Of a stretch of DNA of 15,326 bases, positions 14,584-15,326 are shown in pieces. The notes beneath the pieces are model-generated. The model searched no databases, was not told the DNA's origin, and saw only the letters and a program-made list of their open reading frames with translations. Numbering within the stretch: the first letter of the stretch is position 1; every line of letters starts with the position of its first letter. Source of the DNA: Peptococcaceae bacterium UBA5356 (GTDB lineage: Bacteria > Bacillota > Peptococcia > DRI-13 > DTU073); the NCBI GenBank assembly GCA_002407935.1, contig DHPU01000033.1, positions 19,872 through 35,197 on the forward strand, read 5' to 3'. The position numbers and the translations under genes are program-made.

Positions 14584-15326
14584 TTAATATCCTTTCGTGG
14601 AGACCTCAGCAGTATTACTAAAACCGGAATAATTCCCCGCTTCATCATAAGCTTCTATTACGTAATAGTATTCATTATCCTTTTTGATGTTTTTATCGGT
14701 AGTCATGAGATAGTTTTGCCCTTTAAAATTTGCCGCCTTAACAGTCCATTTTCTCTCCGCTTGTGAACTATCTTTATTCGAATTAAACCGATACACCTTA
14801 TATCCTTCAATACCGATATTATCTGTTGATGGTTCCCAACTCAAATAAGTATAAATAGAAAATCCTTCTTTAATAACCATCGCCTTTAGGTTTTTCGGTT
14901 TTGACGGAGCCTTCCGATCCGAATCATTCTTTTTAACACTCTCACTCGCCGCAGATGTCCCGTTACTATTATACGCTTTTACATATATCTCGTATTTAGA
15001 TTTATTAGCCAAACCCGTTATCCGATAAGACGTAAAAACCGTTTCTGTTTTTTTAACTTCATTATTTCCGCTCTTATAATATACATAATAGCCCTTTGCC
15101 CCATTAGAAGCTTTCCAGGTAACAAGCACAGATCCACTACTTTCTTCTTTAGCCTCAACATTAGCGGGCGCCTTAAGTGCCCCCCCTAATGGCAATTGCA
15201 GACCCCATTTACTTGACGGCAACTCAAAAGTAAATTTACTTGATGATGATCGCAGACCCCATTTACTTGACGGTAATTGCATAGCAAATTTACTTGATGA
15301 TGATTGCAGACCCCATTTACTTGACG
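14584..15326 (-). CDS. Partial protein with short repeats and two fibronectin type III domains
   Basis: The reading frame is open to the window edge, so the N-terminus is missing; 246 residues are visible. Residues 1-45 are five 9-residue repeats, then two fibronectin type III domains at about 52-131 (APANVEA, VTWKAS, GYYVYYKS, YEIYVKAYNSNG) and 140-244 (LSWEPSTDNIGIEGYKVYRFN, YYVIEAYDEAGNYSGFSN). The second is of the kind found in secreted chitinases and other polysaccharide-degrading enzymes of Gram-positive bacteria. The protein ends right after it; no sortase motif, S-layer domain or membrane segment is seen at the C-terminus. An extracellular or surface role is likely from the domain type, but any signal peptide and main functional domain lie outside the window. 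It is on the same strand as the glycogen genes but separated by two hairpins, so I do not link it to them. An internal ATG (15282) falls within the repeats and is not a credible start. Confidence 0.82.
   Translation of the reverse strand, partial: SSKWGLQSSSSKFAMQLPSSKWGLRSSSSKFTFELPSSKWGLQLPLGGALKAPANVEAKEESSGSVLVTWKASNGAKGYYVYYKSGNNEVKKTETVFTSYRITGLANKSKYEIYVKAYNSNGTSAASESVKKNDSDRKAPSKPKNLKAMVIKEGFSIYTYLSWEPSTDNIGIEGYKVYRFNSNKDSSQAERKWTVKAANFKGQNYLMTTDKNIKKDNEYYYVIEAYDEAGNYSGFSNTAEVSTKGY
15190..15326 (-). repeat. In-frame 27-bp/54-bp tandem coding repeat
   Basis: A 54-bp period is exact: the 18-mer CAGACCCCATTTACTTGA (plus strand) starts at 15199, 15253 and 15307. Each 54-bp unit is two related 27-bp halves. 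In coding order they read SSKWGLQSS, SSKFAMQLP, SSKWGLRSS, SSKFTFELP and SSKWGLQLP, so Trp-type and Phe-type units alternate. The period is a multiple of three, so copy-number change would keep the frame. The array continues past the right edge and ends leftward at LGG before the first fibronectin domain. Confidence 0.93.

Noticed and set aside
15190..15326. CRISPR array at the right edge
   Set aside because: The repeats are contiguous and coding, with a 27/54-bp period that keeps the frame and no unique spacers between identical repeats.

Overview
The window is a compact glycogen-metabolism locus from a low-GC Gram-positive bacterium, most likely an anaerobic member of the Clostridia. The reasons are the paired GlgC and GlgD subunits (a Firmicutes hallmark), strong AGGAGG-type ribosome binding sites, sigma-A-like promoters, AT-rich intergenic DNA and tight gene packing. 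I cannot name a genus from sequence alone. All ten genes lie on the minus strand, so transcription runs from right to left.

Right edge (14584-15326): the C-terminal part of a probably extracellular protein whose N-terminus lies outside the window. It has in-frame 9-residue repeats (27 bp, alternating Trp-type and Phe-type units) followed by two fibronectin type III domains. A 17-bp perfect hairpin follows its stop codon. The 189-bp gap (14395-14583) also holds a candidate promoter for the next gene and a second hairpin with a T-run.

Middle and left (55-14391): a ROK-family glucokinase, then, behind its own near-consensus promoter, glgB, glgP, glgC, glgD, glgA, a GH13 alpha-glucan hydrolase, malQ and pgi. 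Gaps between these eight genes are 40 bp or less, and glgA overlaps the amylase gene by 10 bp, so they look like one operon. The start codons of glgB and pgi should probably be moved downstream to GTG 13308 and ATG 1650, because that is where the Shine-Dalgarno sequences point. In glgB the promoter also predicts a transcript beginning at about the upstream ATG.

Together the genes cover storage and recovery of glucose. GlgC/GlgD make ADP-glucose from glucose-1-phosphate, GlgA elongates, GlgB branches. GlgP phosphorolyses the chains, the GH13 enzyme and MalQ process limit dextrins and maltodextrins, glucokinase phosphorylates the free glucose that results, and Pgi passes glucose-6-phosphate to glycolysis. 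Phosphoglucomutase and a clear glgX/pullulanase-type debranching gene are not in the window.

I found no CRISPR array, insertion sequence, tRNA or rRNA. The core is ordinary in content. The least explained elements are the short-period repeats of the right-edge protein, the promoter nested in a terminator before the glucokinase gene, the operator-like dyad in the glgB promoter, the Lys-to-Met change in GlgA, and a possible structured element at 1-55.
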